Shown here: piece by piece, positions 24,459 to 34,130 of the stretch | Layout of the letters: every line of letters starts with the position of its first letter | Position numbering within the stretch: position 1 is the stretch's first letter | Translations under genes and position numbers: made by a program | The notes under the pieces: model-generated | Seen by the model: only the letters and a program-made list of their open reading frames with translations | What the model was told of the DNA's origin: nothing | Database searches by the model: none | DNA from: Paeniglutamicibacter antarcticus | GTDB taxonomy: Bacteria; Actinomycetota; Actinomycetes; Actinomycetales; Micrococcaceae | DNA length: 64,000 bases | Direction of reading: 5' to 3' | Assembly (NCBI RefSeq): GCF_900010755.1 | Contig: NZ_CZJT01000109.1 | Location: forward strand, 1 to 64,000

Positions 24459-26702
24459 TCAGTGCCCGCCCCGGATGACCTGCTGATCGGCCGGAACCAA
24501 CTTCCATGCCGCTTCGAGTTCCTTCTCCGAGGGCGAGGAAATGAGGCCGCTCGGGGCGAAGAACTTCGAGGGGATCTCCGGGTCTTCGGTGTTTGCCCCG
24601 CCGTTCGGGTAGGCCTTGATGGTGGCAATGATCGCCGTGATGATGACGATCACCGAAAGCACCAGGAAGATGACAGAAAGCCAACCCTGGACACCGGTAT
24701 TGCGCACCACCGCCTCCATGGCTTCAACGTTCTTGGCGGATCCGAAGCTGGTTTCCCCGCGTTCCAGGGCGCCCTTGAAGGCATTGTGCTGTGCGAAGTA
24801 GCCGACTGCCGGAACCGGGGAGAAGATCTTCAGGAACGACGCGTACACGGTGACCACGGTGGCAAAGGCCAGCGGCAACACCACAATCCACAGGTACTTG
24901 AAGTTCCCGCGTTTGGCCACGATAGTCATGACTACCGCCAAGGCGATGGCGGCAAGTAGCTGGTTGGAGATGCCGAAGAGCGGGAAGAACGTGTTGATGC
25001 CGCCCAGCGGATCGGTCACGCCAAGGATCAGGATGTAACCCCAGCCTGCAACCATGATCGCAGTACACGCCCAAGCTCCCGGACGCCAAGAGGTGTCCTT
25101 GAACTTCGGGATGAAGTTGCCAATGGTGTCCTGCAACATGAAGCGGGCCACGCGGGTTCCGGCGTCAACTGCGGTGAGGATGAACAACGCCTCGAACATG
25201 ATGGCGAAGTGGTACCAGAAGCTGGCCATGGCTGCCCCGCCGAACCACTGTTGCATGATGTGGGCGATGCCTACGGCCAGGGTCGGGGCACCGCCGGTTC
25301 GCGAGACCACCGATTCCTCGCCCACGCTTGCCGCCAGGTCGGTCAGCATGCTCGGGGTCAGGTTCACGCCGCTCAAACCCAGCGAGTTCACGAACGCCAC
25401 TGCGCCCTCCACGGTGCCGCCGGTGGCAGCAGCCGAGGAGTTCATGGCGAAGTAGATGCCACGGTCAATGGAGATCGCTGCAACCAGTGCCATGATGGCG
25501 ACGAAGGATTCCATGAGCATGCCGCCGTACCCCAGGAAGCGGGTCTGGCGTTCCTTCTCGACCATCTTCGGGGTGGTGCCCGAGGCGATCAGCGCGTGGA
25601 AGCCGGAGAGTGCACCACAGGCGATGGTGACAAAGAGGAACGGGAACAGGTGCCCGGCAACCACGGGGCCCTTGTCCGTTCCGGCAAATTCGGAGATCGC
25701 GGGAACGCTGATCTCCGGTCGCACCACGATGATGGCGACGGCCAACAGGCCGATCACACCGATCTTCATGAAGGTGGAAAGGTAGTCGCGCGGTGCCAAA
25801 AGCAGCCAGACCGGGAGCACTGCGGCGACGAAGCCGTAGATGATGATGAACCAGGCAAGGGTAGTGCGGTCTAGGTGGAAGAATTCGGCACCCCACGCCG
25901 ATTCGGCAACCCAGCGACCGGAAATGATGGCGAACATCAGCAGGACGAAGCCGATCACTGAAATTTCCATGACCTTGCCCGGGCGAATGAAGCGCAGGTA
26001 GATGCCCATAAACAGCGCGATCGGGATGGTCAGCCCCACCGAGTAAACACCCCAAGCGGACTCGCCCAAAGCATTGACAACCACCAGAGCCAAGATCGCG
26101 ACGATGATCACCATGATGGCAAGGGTGGCAATAAGTGCGGCAGTGCCGCCAATGACACCGAGCTCTTCGCGGGCCATCTGGCCCAGCGAACGGCCGCCGC
26201 GGCGCATCGAGAAGAACATGACCAGGTAGTCCTGGACGGCACCGGCCAACACCACACCGATGATGATCCAGATGGTGCCCGGAAGGTAACCCATCTGGGC
26301 GGCGAGGATCGGGCCAACCAACGGCCCGGCACCGGCGATCGCCGCGAAGTGGTGCCCGAAGAGCACCCGGCGGTCGGTCGGCATGAAGTCTTTGCCGTTG
26401 CTGTTGTACTCGGCCGGCGTGGCACGGAAGTCGTTTGGCTTGGCGAGCTTGCGCTCAATGAACTTCGAGTAGAAACGGTAGGCAATCAGGTACGTGCAGA
26501 CCGCGGCGAAAACGAACCAGATGGCATTGATGGTCTCACCGCGCGAGAATGCCAGGAAGGACCAGGAAACACCGCCCAACAAGGCGATGGCAATCCAGAT
26601 CCCGATCTTCACGGGCGTCCATTTACGCTCTTCTGCCTCAAGCTTTTCGGGGTCTACACCCGCCGGCGGTAATTCCGGGGCCTCAATGTTTTGCTGACTC
26701 AT
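24459..26702 (-). CDS. cstA: Carbon starvation protein CstA
   Basis: A 747-residue inner-membrane carrier with about 16-18 hydrophobic helices. Family marks are FYSKFIERKLAKPNDFRATP, RRVLFGHHFAAIAGAGPLVG, MRRGGRSLGQMAREELG and GALSGFHALIASGTTPKMVE. CstA proteins take up peptides and/or pyruvate. Regulation cannot be read from the upstream region (26703-26818), where no clear site is visible. It is the first gene of a two-gene operon. Confidence 0.93.
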   Translation of the reverse strand: MSQQNIEAPELPPAGVDPEKLEAEERKWTPVKIGIWIAIALLGGVSWSFLAFSRGETINAIWFVFAAVCTYLIAYRFYSKFIERKLAKPNDFRATPAEYNSNGKDFMPTDRRVLFGHHFAAIAGAGPLVGPILAAQMGYLPGTIWIIIGVVLAGAVQDYLVMFFSMRRGGRSLGQMAREELGVIGGTAALIATLAIMVIIVAILALVVVNALGESAWGVYSVGLTIPIALFMGIYLRFIRPGKVMEISVIGFVLLMFAIISGRWVAESAWGAEFFHLDRTTLAWFIIIYGFVAAVLPVWLLLAPRDYLSTFMKIGVIGLLAVAIIVVRPEISVPAISEFAGTDKGPVVAGHLFPFLFVTIACGALSGFHALIASGTTPKMVEKERQTRFLGYGGMLMESFVAIMALVAAISIDRGIYFAMNSSAAATGGTVEGAVAFVNSLGLSGVNLTPSMLTDLAASVGEESVVSRTGGAPTLAVGIAHIMQQWFGGAAMASFWYHFAIMFEALFILTAVDAGTRVARFMLQDTIGNFIPKFKDTSWRPGAWACTAIMVAGWGYILILGVTDPLGGINTFFPLFGISNQLLAAIALAVVMTIVAKRGNFKYLWIVVLPLAFATVVTVYASFLKIFSPVPAVGYFAQHNAFKGALERGETSFGSAKNVEAMEAVVRNTGVQGWLSVIFLVLSVIVIITAIIATIKAYPNGGANTEDPEIPSKFFAPSGLISSPSEKELEAAWKLVPADQQVIRGGH

Positions 26703-26818
26703 GTTTTCCTCTCACGGTGATGCAACGGTGGGGCGCGAGTTGTGAGCATCCAGGTCGCAGGTTGTGGTCCATGAGATTGGACGCTCACCACCCACCGTAG
26801 CCTGTGGAAAAACAGCAG

Positions 26819-27802
26819 TCAGGCCATAACGACGATTTTTCCTGTGTGATGCCCCGAATCGAAGTATTCGTGCGCCAACCGGACATCATCAAAAGCAAAC
26901 CGGCGGTCGATCGCCAAATCGAGAGTCCCCGAATCGAGCAACGGAAGCACCCGCGCTCGCACCTCATCCACGATCCGGGCCTTCTGCTCCTTCGGCCGGG
27001 CACGCAGGGTGGTGCCGATAACACGGGCCCGCTTGGCCATCAACGCGCCCAGGTTCAGTTCCGCCTTGGCGCCTCCGATCAAACCGATCACCACGAGCGT
27101 CCCGTCAACGGCGAGCGTCTTCACATTTGCTGCGAGGTACTTGGCACCGACCACGTCCAGGATCACGTCAACGCCGGCACCTCCGGTCAGCTCCTTGGCT
27201 CGTTGTGCAAAGTCCTCGGCGCGGTAGTTGATTCCATGGTCCGCACCAAGTGCCAGGCAATGGGCGATCTTTTCTTCGCTGGAGGCGGTGACGATGACCG
27301 TGGCACCGGCGGCCGTGCAGAGTTGGATGGCCATGGATCCGATGCCGCCGGCACCTCCGTGGATCAGTACTGACTGTCCCCTCTGTAGTTTTGCCTCCAG
27401 GAAGATGTTTGAGACAACCGTTGCCGCGACCTCCATGAACCCAGCGGCATCGACCAGGTCCACCGAATCCGGAACCTCAAGCACGTGGTCTGCGGGAACC
27501 ACAACGTATTGGGCATATCCGCCACCTGCCAGCAGTGCACATACACGCTTGCCGACAAGTGAGCCGTCGGTCGCTGCGCCAACTGCTTCAATAGTTCCGG
27601 AAACCTCGAGGCCAGGAATGTCGCTGGCTCCCGGCGGGGGCGGGTACACGCCGATTCGTTGCTGTACATCGGCACGGTTGAGCCCGAATGCCGCAACCTT
27701 GATGAGTACTTCGCCGGGGACCGGCACTGGAGTGGGACGTTCCGTTTCCACCAGGACCTCGACCCCGCCGGCACCGTGATATTCAATGGCACGCATCGTC
27801 AT
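26819..27802 (-). CDS. NAD(P)H:quinone oxidoreductase, zinc-independent MDR family
   Basis: A 327-residue medium-chain reductase of the PIG3/QOR type. The N-terminal GroES-like domain has FGLNRADVQQRIGVYPPPPG and PGLEVSGTIEAVG, and the cofactor domain has VLIHGGAGGIGSMAIQL. The catalytic zinc and structural zinc cysteines of alcohol dehydrogenases are missing, as expected for QORs. It reduces quinones or enones with NADPH. ATG at 27802 or the second ATG at 27796 may be used. Confidence 0.9.
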   Translation of the reverse strand: MTMRAIEYHGAGGVEVLVETERPTPVPVPGEVLIKVAAFGLNRADVQQRIGVYPPPPGASDIPGLEVSGTIEAVGAATDGSLVGKRVCALLAGGGYAQYVVVPADHVLEVPDSVDLVDAAGFMEVAATVVSNIFLEAKLQRGQSVLIHGGAGGIGSMAIQLCTAAGATVIVTASSEEKIAHCLALGADHGINYRAEDFAQRAKELTGGAGVDVILDVVGAKYLAANVKTLAVDGTLVVIGLIGGAKAELNLGALMAKRARVIGTTLRARPKEQKARIVDEVRARVLPLLDSGTLDLAIDRRFAFDDVRLAHEYFDSGHHTGKIVVMA

Positions 27803-27934
27803 CTACTTTCGTTGTTGGTTTTTGCTTATCAAACCCCATGATTGCACCTGACCTGCCGGAGATCCGTGCAGGTCAGTTTGCGACACACCTCCGCAAAAAG
27901 TGTTAGGTGGTCTGCAAGCATGCTTTTACTGGCG

Positions 27935-27940
27935 TATACT
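27935..27940 (+). promoter_or_regulatory. Likely -10 box of tRNA-Ser(TGA)
   Basis: TATACT lies 11 bases before the tRNA. A weak -35 (CTGCAA, 27912-27917) is 17 bases upstream. Confidence 0.5.
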
Positions 27941-27950
27941 TTTTTGGTCT

Positions 27951-28038
27951 GGATGGTTGTCCGAGCGGCCTAAGGAGCTGGTCTTGAAAACCAGTGTGCG
28001 GTAACCCCGTACCAAGAGTTCAAATCTCTTACCATCCG
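27951..28038 (+). tRNA. tRNA-Ser (anticodon TGA)
   Basis: Type II tRNA with a long variable arm (GTGTGCGGTAACCCCGTACC region). Acceptor GGATGGT pairs with ACCATCC, anticodon stem CTGGT/ACCAG surrounds TGA, and the T-arm has GTTCAAATC. The discriminator is G, as required for serine; CCA is not encoded. Confidence 0.95.
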
Positions 28039-28045
28039 CTCAAAT

Positions 28046-28085
28046 AAAGGGAAGTAGCCCCGGTAACGGAGCTACTTCCCTTTTG
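28046..28085. terminator. Terminator after tRNA-Ser(TGA)
   Basis: AAAGGGAAGTAGC (28046-28058) pairs exactly with 28071-28083, followed by TTGTTTG. The A-rich left flank suggests it may also act on the minus strand, though the FAD/NAD(P) gene starts far away and ends at 28202. Confidence 0.8.
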
Positions 28086-28201
28086 TTTGCCTGAAAGCTG
28101 CTCCAGATGTGTGGCCATAGTGCGGCCGCACGCTTCCCTTGCAAGCTGGGCATTGAGGGTGGGATTGACTCCGGTATCGTTTCCATTCCCACCCGGCAAT
28201 C

Positions 28202-30214
28202 CTAGTTTTGGCTTAGTCGCACCAATTCGTTGGCAATGTCTTGGGCATCCCCCAAGGTGCGAGCGGCACCCTCCAGCGACGCCCCCGCTTGCGCGGCAAT
28301 CGCAGTGCCCCACTGGACCGAGGAAAGCTGCAATCCAAGCACAAATAACGCACGGTGAGCCACCCCGTGGACGTCCACCAGACGGTAGGGATCCCCCACC
28401 ACGTCCAGTCCTTGGCCTTGGATTGGCTCACCTGCTGCGTTGCGCATGGTCAGTGGTGCTGCCAACCCATCGTCAAGTAGCTGGCGCAACAGCGGAGACG
28501 CTGTCTGCATTACCCTGTTGGCGGGCATCATTGCCTCAACAAGCACCGGTGCAACGCAGCTAGGAGCATCAACCCATGGGGACGATGCAGTGAAAGCGGC
28601 AGAGACGGTATCGATCCCAAATTCCGGATCCGGGCCAATGAACTCGACAAGCGACGCACGGACAAGTGCGGCAAGTTCTTCAATGCGCTGGACAGGAGGG
28701 CCCGATGAGAGTCCCTCGACAAGTGGCTCAAACCATGATTGGACTTCGTTCAGCCGGGAATCATCAGAGATGAGCCCCTCAGCGATCATGTTTTTCACTT
28801 CCATGCGTCCGGCGTTCAAGGTGCCGATAGCCATTTTCAGGGGGTCTCTCTCCCCACCCGCCGAAGAGAGTGCATCCGCTTCCAAGTATTCAAGGACTGT
28901 CTTCTGGTACTCCTTGGCGGAACCAAACCCACGCCCTGCAAACGGGTGGCCGAGGCCCGGCACATCAAGGAAGCCAAGTTCCGGCGCGAATTCGGCAACC
29001 AGGTCCTGCGCTTCCGATAGCCATACCCGGGCGCCTTCCTGGTGTTCGGCATCAAGCACTTCAACAAGCCGACGCATGAATTCCTGCGGCTCAAGCGCGA
29101 AGCGGCCCGGAATCCTTTCCGCGGCCGTGCGGTAGTAGGCGAGCAGCACATCTCGGTGCAAAAGCGGCCATACGTGCGCTTCAAAGTTTGCTGTCGCGTT
29201 GGGATTGACGACCCGCTGCTCGGCAATTTTTTGGATGATGAGGTCACTGTCAAAGTATTTGAGTTCAACCGATGGCGGGATGAAATCATCAATGCAGGCC
29301 TTGGCCCGGTAGGGGGTTCCGCGGCGCGAGGCAGCAACAATTTTGGGCTCGTTCCCTGAGGGCCAGTATTCAAGTGCGCGGCCCGGCCCGCCGTTGACTT
29401 GGCGGAACTCACCGCCACGCCCAACTGTCAGTGCGATCATCACGTCAAAGAAGTTCAACCCGAGGCCGCGAACCAGCACCGTTTCCCCTGGCTGGATGCG
29501 TTCCCAGGGAACATCACTCGGGACGTTGGGGCCTTGGTATCGCAAGTTGGCATTCGTTGCGGCTTCGGCCATGGCAGTCTGTGCAGGGTTCAAATGTGCC
29601 GGTACATGTCCCAGTGCCAGCACCACTGCATCGGCCGTGTAGGTTTCGGGCGCACCTGCGGCTTGAGGGCGGGGCAAAGACTCGTCGACCGGCTGTGTGG
29701 CCAGCTCATAGTGTGCATCGGCGCGCTTCAGGCTGCTGGCTTCCGAACGCAGGACACGAACCTCAACCACCTGGTCAAGCTTTGCCAATGCCGCTGCCAC
29801 GTGGTCAAAAACGTGGCGCAAGTACCTGCCGTACAAGGCCCTCGGCGGATATGAACCTCGCTCCAGGCTCGCCAATTCAGCAGTTTCAACAGTGCTCAGC
29901 ATGGCGCCATCTCCACCCGAGGCGCGCCACTGCTCAAAGCTGAGACCCGGTTCATCACTCTGCGTGCGTTCGGGCGCAACGGTGGGAAACACCGCCGGGG
30001 TATTCATCAGGAACAACCGAGATTGGGAAGTCGACCATACACGTCCGGCTCCGGGCTCGAACGGGTCAAAAACCAAGATACGTATCTTCCGGCCGCGGTG
30101 TGCCGACTGCCGCAGTGCGGCCAGGAGACGTTCCAGGGTCGACGTGCCACGCGGGCCCGCGCCGATGACGGCGATTGTGTACGGTTCTCGACCGGAATTA
30201 TGCTGATCATTCAC
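28202..30214 (-). CDS. FAD/NAD(P)-binding protein of the NAD_binding_9 type
   Basis: A 670-residue flavoprotein-like protein. The N-terminal Rossmann fold has the dinucleotide motif AVIGAGPRGTSTLERLL, followed by PGAGRVWSTSQSRLFLMNTP and a later AVVLALGHVPAHLNP strand. LVRGLGLNFFDVMIALT is another family mark. This group resembles enzymes sometimes linked to siderophore or peptide modification, but no role can be given. GTG at 30214 is the start. Divergent from the S9 peptidase gene by 80 bases. Confidence 0.78.
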   Translation of the reverse strand: MNDQHNSGREPYTIAVIGAGPRGTSTLERLLAALRQSAHRGRKIRILVFDPFEPGAGRVWSTSQSRLFLMNTPAVFPTVAPERTQSDEPGLSFEQWRASGGDGAMLSTVETAELASLERGSYPPRALYGRYLRHVFDHVAAALAKLDQVVEVRVLRSEASSLKRADAHYELATQPVDESLPRPQAAGAPETYTADAVVLALGHVPAHLNPAQTAMAEAATNANLRYQGPNVPSDVPWERIQPGETVLVRGLGLNFFDVMIALTVGRGGEFRQVNGGPGRALEYWPSGNEPKIVAASRRGTPYRAKACIDDFIPPSVELKYFDSDLIIQKIAEQRVVNPNATANFEAHVWPLLHRDVLLAYYRTAAERIPGRFALEPQEFMRRLVEVLDAEHQEGARVWLSEAQDLVAEFAPELGFLDVPGLGHPFAGRGFGSAKEYQKTVLEYLEADALSSAGGERDPLKMAIGTLNAGRMEVKNMIAEGLISDDSRLNEVQSWFEPLVEGLSSGPPVQRIEELAALVRASLVEFIGPDPEFGIDTVSAAFTASSPWVDAPSCVAPVLVEAMMPANRVMQTASPLLRQLLDDGLAAPLTMRNAAGEPIQGQGLDVVGDPYRLVDVHGVAHRALFVLGLQLSSVQWGTAIAAQAGASLEGAARTLGDAQDIANELVRLSQN

Positions 30215-30294
30215 GGATTCAGCCTAGTCCCCTGCTGGTCTCTAGGTCACCCGGGAATCAGTGGCAAGTCGCGGCCACATGAGAGACTTTGGCC

Positions 30295-32499
30295 ATGAGC
30301 CCTTCTTCGCCCCTGCAGTCCCCGCACCCAGAACCTTCAATGGCATCGACGCTCGAGCAGCAGGATGCTGCCGAACTTCACGTGGATCTCCCTTCCGGAC
30401 AGGTACCCGGCACCGAGGTGGGGGAACCCGTCGATCACTTGCAGTGGCTGGAGGACCTCGACTCACCACGCGCCATGGAATGGGTGCTGGCACAGAACGA
30501 ACGCACAGAAGCCGAGCTCTTCGACGCCGAATTCGAAGCAAACCGCGTCGAAATACTCAAGGTTCTCGATGCCACAGACCGCATCCCAATGGTGACCAAG
30601 CGCGGCGAACACTACTACAGCTTCTGGCGCGATGCTGAACATCCCAAGGGGCTGTGGCGGCGTACCGGCTGGGCGTCCTACCAAAACCAAGACCCGGAAT
30701 GGGACGTGCTGCTCGACGTCGATGCGCTAGCGGCAAACGACGGAACCGATTGGGTGTTTTCCGGGGCCCAAATGCTTCGCCCGGCCCCGGGCGCGCCATA
30801 CACCCGGGCCCTGATCAAACTCTCCCCCGACGGTGGAGACCAAGTACAGATTCGCGAATTCGACCTGGGCACACGCGGCTTTGTCCCCGGCGGCTTCAAC
30901 CTTCCGGTGGCAAAGACCAATGTTTCCTGGCGGGATGAAAACACGTTGTACGTGGCAACCGACGTCGGGGAAGGCTCGTTGACCCGTTCTTCTTACGCCC
31001 GTACGGTCCGCGAGCTCTCGCGTTCGCAATCTCTTGGCGACGCACAGGAAATCTTTGCCATCGACGAATCCCACGTACTCGCCTACGTTTCCCACGATCC
31101 AACGCCTGGGTTTGAACGCGATCTGGCCCACGATGTCATTGACTTCTACAATTCCAAGACCTTCATTCGACAAGGCGACGCGTGGGTTCACATTGATGTG
31201 CCAACGGATGTCGGGGTTTCAGTACACCGCGACTGGGTGCTGTTTTCCCCGCAAACACCGTGGAGCCTTGAAGGAACTACTTATGTTCCGGGTTCGCTGC
31301 TGCTGGCAGACCTCGAGGAGTTCATGGCCGGAACCGCGTCATTGCGGGAAGTATTTGTCCCGACTGAGATCAACTCGCTGCAGTCATTCGATTTCACCGC
31401 CAACTACCTGCTTCTGAACATCCTGGAAAACGTTTCGTCGCAAATCCTGGTCTGCGACCCAGCCCGAGACTTTGCCCTGAGCCCGCTTGAATCAGGCGCA
31501 GAACTTCACAGTTTCAGTATCTCTGCCGTGGATGACTTGGACCCCGAATGCCAAGACGACTACTGGCTAACGATCACCGGGTTCCTCACCCCGACGACGT
31601 TGGCACGCGGCACGATCGGCGAACCTTCCAGGGCCCCTGTCGTCATCAAGAGCGCACCTGATCGATTCGATGCCTCCGGCTTTGAGGTTTCCCAGCATTT
31701 TGCCGTCTCGGATGACGGAACCCGTGTCCCGTACTTCCAGGTGTCCCCGAAAAACCTCCGCCTTGACGGCGCCAACCCCGTGCTGATGAATGGCTACGGC
31801 GGATTCCAGGCAAGCTTGACCCCCGGCTATCTGGGTGCGCTCGGCCCCGGCTGGTTGACCCGAACCACTGCCGACGGAAGGCATGGCAGCTACGTCGTGG
31901 CGAACATCCGTGGCGGCGGGGAATACGGCCCACGCTGGCACCGTGCGGCACTTCGGGAAAACCGTCATCGTGCCTACGAAGACTTTGCAGCCATCGCCCG
32001 CGACCTAGTCGCCCGCGAGGTCACCTCCCCTCAGCACCTTGCCGCAACGGGAAGGTCCAATGGCGGGTTGCTCATGGGCAACATGATCACCGGCTACCCG
32101 GAACTCTTCGGTGCCATTTCTTGTGGCGTTCCGTTGCTGGATATGCGCCGCTATACGCGGCTGTCAGCGGGCCACTCGTGGATCGCTGAATACGGTGATC
32201 CCGATGTGCCCGCCGACTGGGAGTTTGTCCGCACATTTTCCCCCTACCACCGGCTCGACGATGCGGATCCCTCCGAAACCGTTTACCCGGCCTCCTTGAT
32301 TTGGAGCGCAACAACCGATGACCGCGTTGGTCCCGTCCAGGCGCGCAAGATGGCGGCAAAAATGATGGATATGGGTGTTTCCAACGTCAGGTATCACGAA
32401 TCACTCGACGGCGGGCATGCCGGGGCCTCGGATAACGCTGCATCCGCCACCATGTTGGCGACCAGTTACGAGTTTCTATGGCGCAACATCACGGCGTAA
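30295..32499 (+). CDS. Prolyl oligopeptidase family serine peptidase (S9)
   Basis: A 734-residue cytosolic peptidase. The N-terminal part (about 30-430) is a beta-propeller-like region. The catalytic domain has the nucleophile in ATGRSNGGLLMGNM, Asp in TTDDRVGPVQARK and His in DGGHAGAS, plus NGYGGFQ and ANIRGGGEYG at the oxyanion site. It cleaves short peptides, commonly after proline. ATG at 30295 is preferred over TTG at 30289. No signal peptide is visible. Confidence 0.92.
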   Translation: MSPSSPLQSPHPEPSMASTLEQQDAAELHVDLPSGQVPGTEVGEPVDHLQWLEDLDSPRAMEWVLAQNERTEAELFDAEFEANRVEILKVLDATDRIPMVTKRGEHYYSFWRDAEHPKGLWRRTGWASYQNQDPEWDVLLDVDALAANDGTDWVFSGAQMLRPAPGAPYTRALIKLSPDGGDQVQIREFDLGTRGFVPGGFNLPVAKTNVSWRDENTLYVATDVGEGSLTRSSYARTVRELSRSQSLGDAQEIFAIDESHVLAYVSHDPTPGFERDLAHDVIDFYNSKTFIRQGDAWVHIDVPTDVGVSVHRDWVLFSPQTPWSLEGTTYVPGSLLLADLEEFMAGTASLREVFVPTEINSLQSFDFTANYLLLNILENVSSQILVCDPARDFALSPLESGAELHSFSISAVDDLDPECQDDYWLTITGFLTPTTLARGTIGEPSRAPVVIKSAPDRFDASGFEVSQHFAVSDDGTRVPYFQVSPKNLRLDGANPVLMNGYGGFQASLTPGYLGALGPGWLTRTTADGRHGSYVVANIRGGGEYGPRWHRAALRENRHRAYEDFAAIARDLVAREVTSPQHLAATGRSNGGLLMGNMITGYPELFGAISCGVPLLDMRRYTRLSAGHSWIAEYGDPDVPADWEFVRTFSPYHRLDDADPSETVYPASLIWSATTDDRVGPVQARKMAAKMMDMGVSNVRYHESLDGGHAGASDNAASATMLATSYEFLWRNITA

Positions 32500-32553
32500 A
32501 TCATCAATATTTCGCGGAAAATCAACATTTTTGATCCCCAAGAGATTCTCGTT

Positions 32554-32582
32554 TTGTAAGCAGCGCCCGCTTTGGGTAGTCT
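32554..32582 (+). promoter_or_regulatory. Promoter of tRNA-Ser(GCT)
   Basis: TTGTAA (32554-32559), 17 bases, TAGTCT (32577-32582), 24 bases before the tRNA. Confidence 0.65.
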
Positions 32583-32606
32583 AGGGGAGCTGGAAACAGC
32601 AAAAAT

Positions 32607-32698
32607 GGATACGTGCCAGAGCGGCCGAATGGGCTTCACTGCTAATGAAGTGTCGGGGTTATACTCGACCGGGGGTTCAAATCCCCCCGTGTCCGCCA
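32607..32698 (+). tRNA. tRNA-Ser (anticodon GCT), CCA encoded
   Basis: Type II tRNA. Acceptor GGATACG pairs with CGTGTCC with one U-G pair; anticodon stem TTCAC surrounds GCT; the variable arm is long, and the T-arm is GGGGGTTCAAATCCCCC. The discriminator G is followed by an encoded CCA (32696-32698), unlike the other four tRNA genes in the window. Confidence 0.95.
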
Positions 32699-32702
32699 AA
32701 TG

Positions 32703-32728
32703 CCCCCTACTCCGGTAGGGGGTTTTTT
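32703..32728 (+). terminator. Terminator of tRNA-Ser(GCT)
   Basis: CCCCCTAC pairs with GTAGGGGG around TCCG and is followed by six T. Confidence 0.88.
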
Positions 32729-32817
32729 GCGTCTCAGGAGTGTTTCAGTCGATGCCCGGGCTTATAGGCAAGAAAGTGTGTCCGCCCCGGGTGTGCCACC
32801 CGTCTAGATGCAAAAAA

Positions 32818-32863
32818 TCGCGTGTTGCTGCTCCCCGCAAGGGGAACTTCAACACGCGACTTT
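32818..32863 (-). terminator. Terminator of the repeat-containing membrane protein gene
   Basis: TCGCGTGTTG (32818-32827) pairs with 32850-32859, with an inner CTCCCC/GGGGAA stem around GCAA; an A-run (32812-32817) gives a T-tail for minus-strand transcripts. It lies 28 bases past the stop. Confidence 0.78.
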
Positions 32864-32890
32864 GTATATGCGCGGTTAGCCGTGAAGTGG

Positions 32891-33895
32891 TTACTTGTCC
32901 CCGTCTCCAAAAGCGTTGAGCAGGGTTCTGACCATTTCATCGGGAAGGCCCGTGAACCGGGCGACGATCGAGGTGGCAGCATCCAATTCACCCAAACGCA
33001 GGTGGTCCAGGAACTCGCTGCGTTCCGGCTCAGCCAGGTCGTTAATGCTGAAGCGGACCGCACCATCCGGACCCTGGCCTTCAAAACTGAAATCTGCAAT
33101 ATTTGCCGATGACGAGCTTCCACCGCCAAGCGGGGACGCCGCGAGCATGCGCAAAATTTCTTCCTGGTCCAGCCCCGAATGCCGTGCAATCAGCGTCGCG
33201 GCACCCGGCAAGTCATGGTCGCGCACCAGAGACATGAACTGGTCGTATTCGGCCGGCGGCAAGTCTTCGCTGGCGAATTCCCGGGGCTCCCCGTCAACAA
33301 GGTATGCGACTTTGAACTGGGTTGAAGTTTTTTCGGCATCGCTTCCGAATTCTTGGGCCCACTCAGTGGGAACCACCCAAGCATCATTGTCCCCGATGGC
33401 GGGCGCGCTGGGGATGGCCAGGGCATCCTGTGGCGAAATCTCGTCTCCCGCCGGGGCCACCGGTCCCTCGAGCGAAGGGATCAAAGCAGCGGTCCCCGCA
33501 GCCGGCTCATCCGTGGTTTGCCCCGTGTCGCCGGCGGCTTCGCGCGCTGCCTGGCGTTCGGCTTCAAGCTGCTGGGCAATCGTCTGTCCCGCGGCCGGAT
33601 CCTTGCGGATCTGCGGGAAACGTTCGAGGCTTCGCACCGCAATGATGCTCGCCTTGTAACCTGCGCCGGTCATGGCCTTGTAATTTTGCACAGCCGCCAT
33701 GAAGTCGCCTTGCGCCAAGGATTTGTAGACGGCGCGGTGTCCTTCTCCAGTGAGCTGCGCTGCAGCGGATTCGGCGGTTTCCCGGGTAACCGACGCTGAA
33801 ACCTCTGCCGAGTTCTTGGCGCGCAGTTGCCGTAGCCACAGCCAACCAAGGCCGATAATGATCAGTGGCACGATGACCCAGAGCAGAGTTTCCAT
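32891..33895 (-). CDS. Membrane-anchored protein with three related helical repeats
   Basis: A 334-residue protein of unknown function. One N-terminal membrane helix (METLLWVIVPLIIIGLGWLW) anchors a cytosolic or exported body. Three stretches share the pattern L..g.l.aA...ia..TGl..e.ir.LL: about 57-90 (QGDFMAAVQNYKAMTG), 205-254 (DLPGAATLIARHSGLDQEEI) and 281-330 (ELDAATSIVARFTGLPDEMV). The last two also share an F/D-L-E prefix. The pattern is reminiscent of the C-terminal domain of ribosomal protein L7/L12, which is only a hint. Acidic Pro/Ala linkers join the units. Single gene with its own terminator. Confidence 0.75.
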   Translation of the reverse strand: METLLWVIVPLIIIGLGWLWLRQLRAKNSAEVSASVTRETAESAAAQLTGEGHRAVYKSLAQGDFMAAVQNYKAMTGAGYKASIIAVRSLERFPQIRKDPAAGQTIAQQLEAERQAAREAAGDTGQTTDEPAAGTAALIPSLEGPVAPAGDEISPQDALAIPSAPAIGDNDAWVVPTEWAQEFGSDAEKTSTQFKVAYLVDGEPREFASEDLPPAEYDQFMSLVRDHDLPGAATLIARHSGLDQEEILRMLAASPLGGGSSSSANIADFSFEGQGPDGAVRFSINDLAEPERSEFLDHLRLGELDAATSIVARFTGLPDEMVRTLLNAFGDGDK

Positions 33896-34130
33896 GCTTC
33901 TAGACTACGGCGCTCCGGAGCAGAGGACGAAGCGGACAGCCGGCAAAGTTCCGCCATATGGAGCGCGCCAGCGATCGATGTCCATTTTGACGGCTATCCC
34001 GGTTCAAACAACCGGCGCCCGAACCTAGAGCGTGGCCGTTACGGGCGCAGCAATCCGCTCTTGAGGCACGGTCCCGGGCTGGGATCCCGGCCACCACGCG
34101 GGTGGAACGCTGTCCGGAAAAGTCGGAAAA

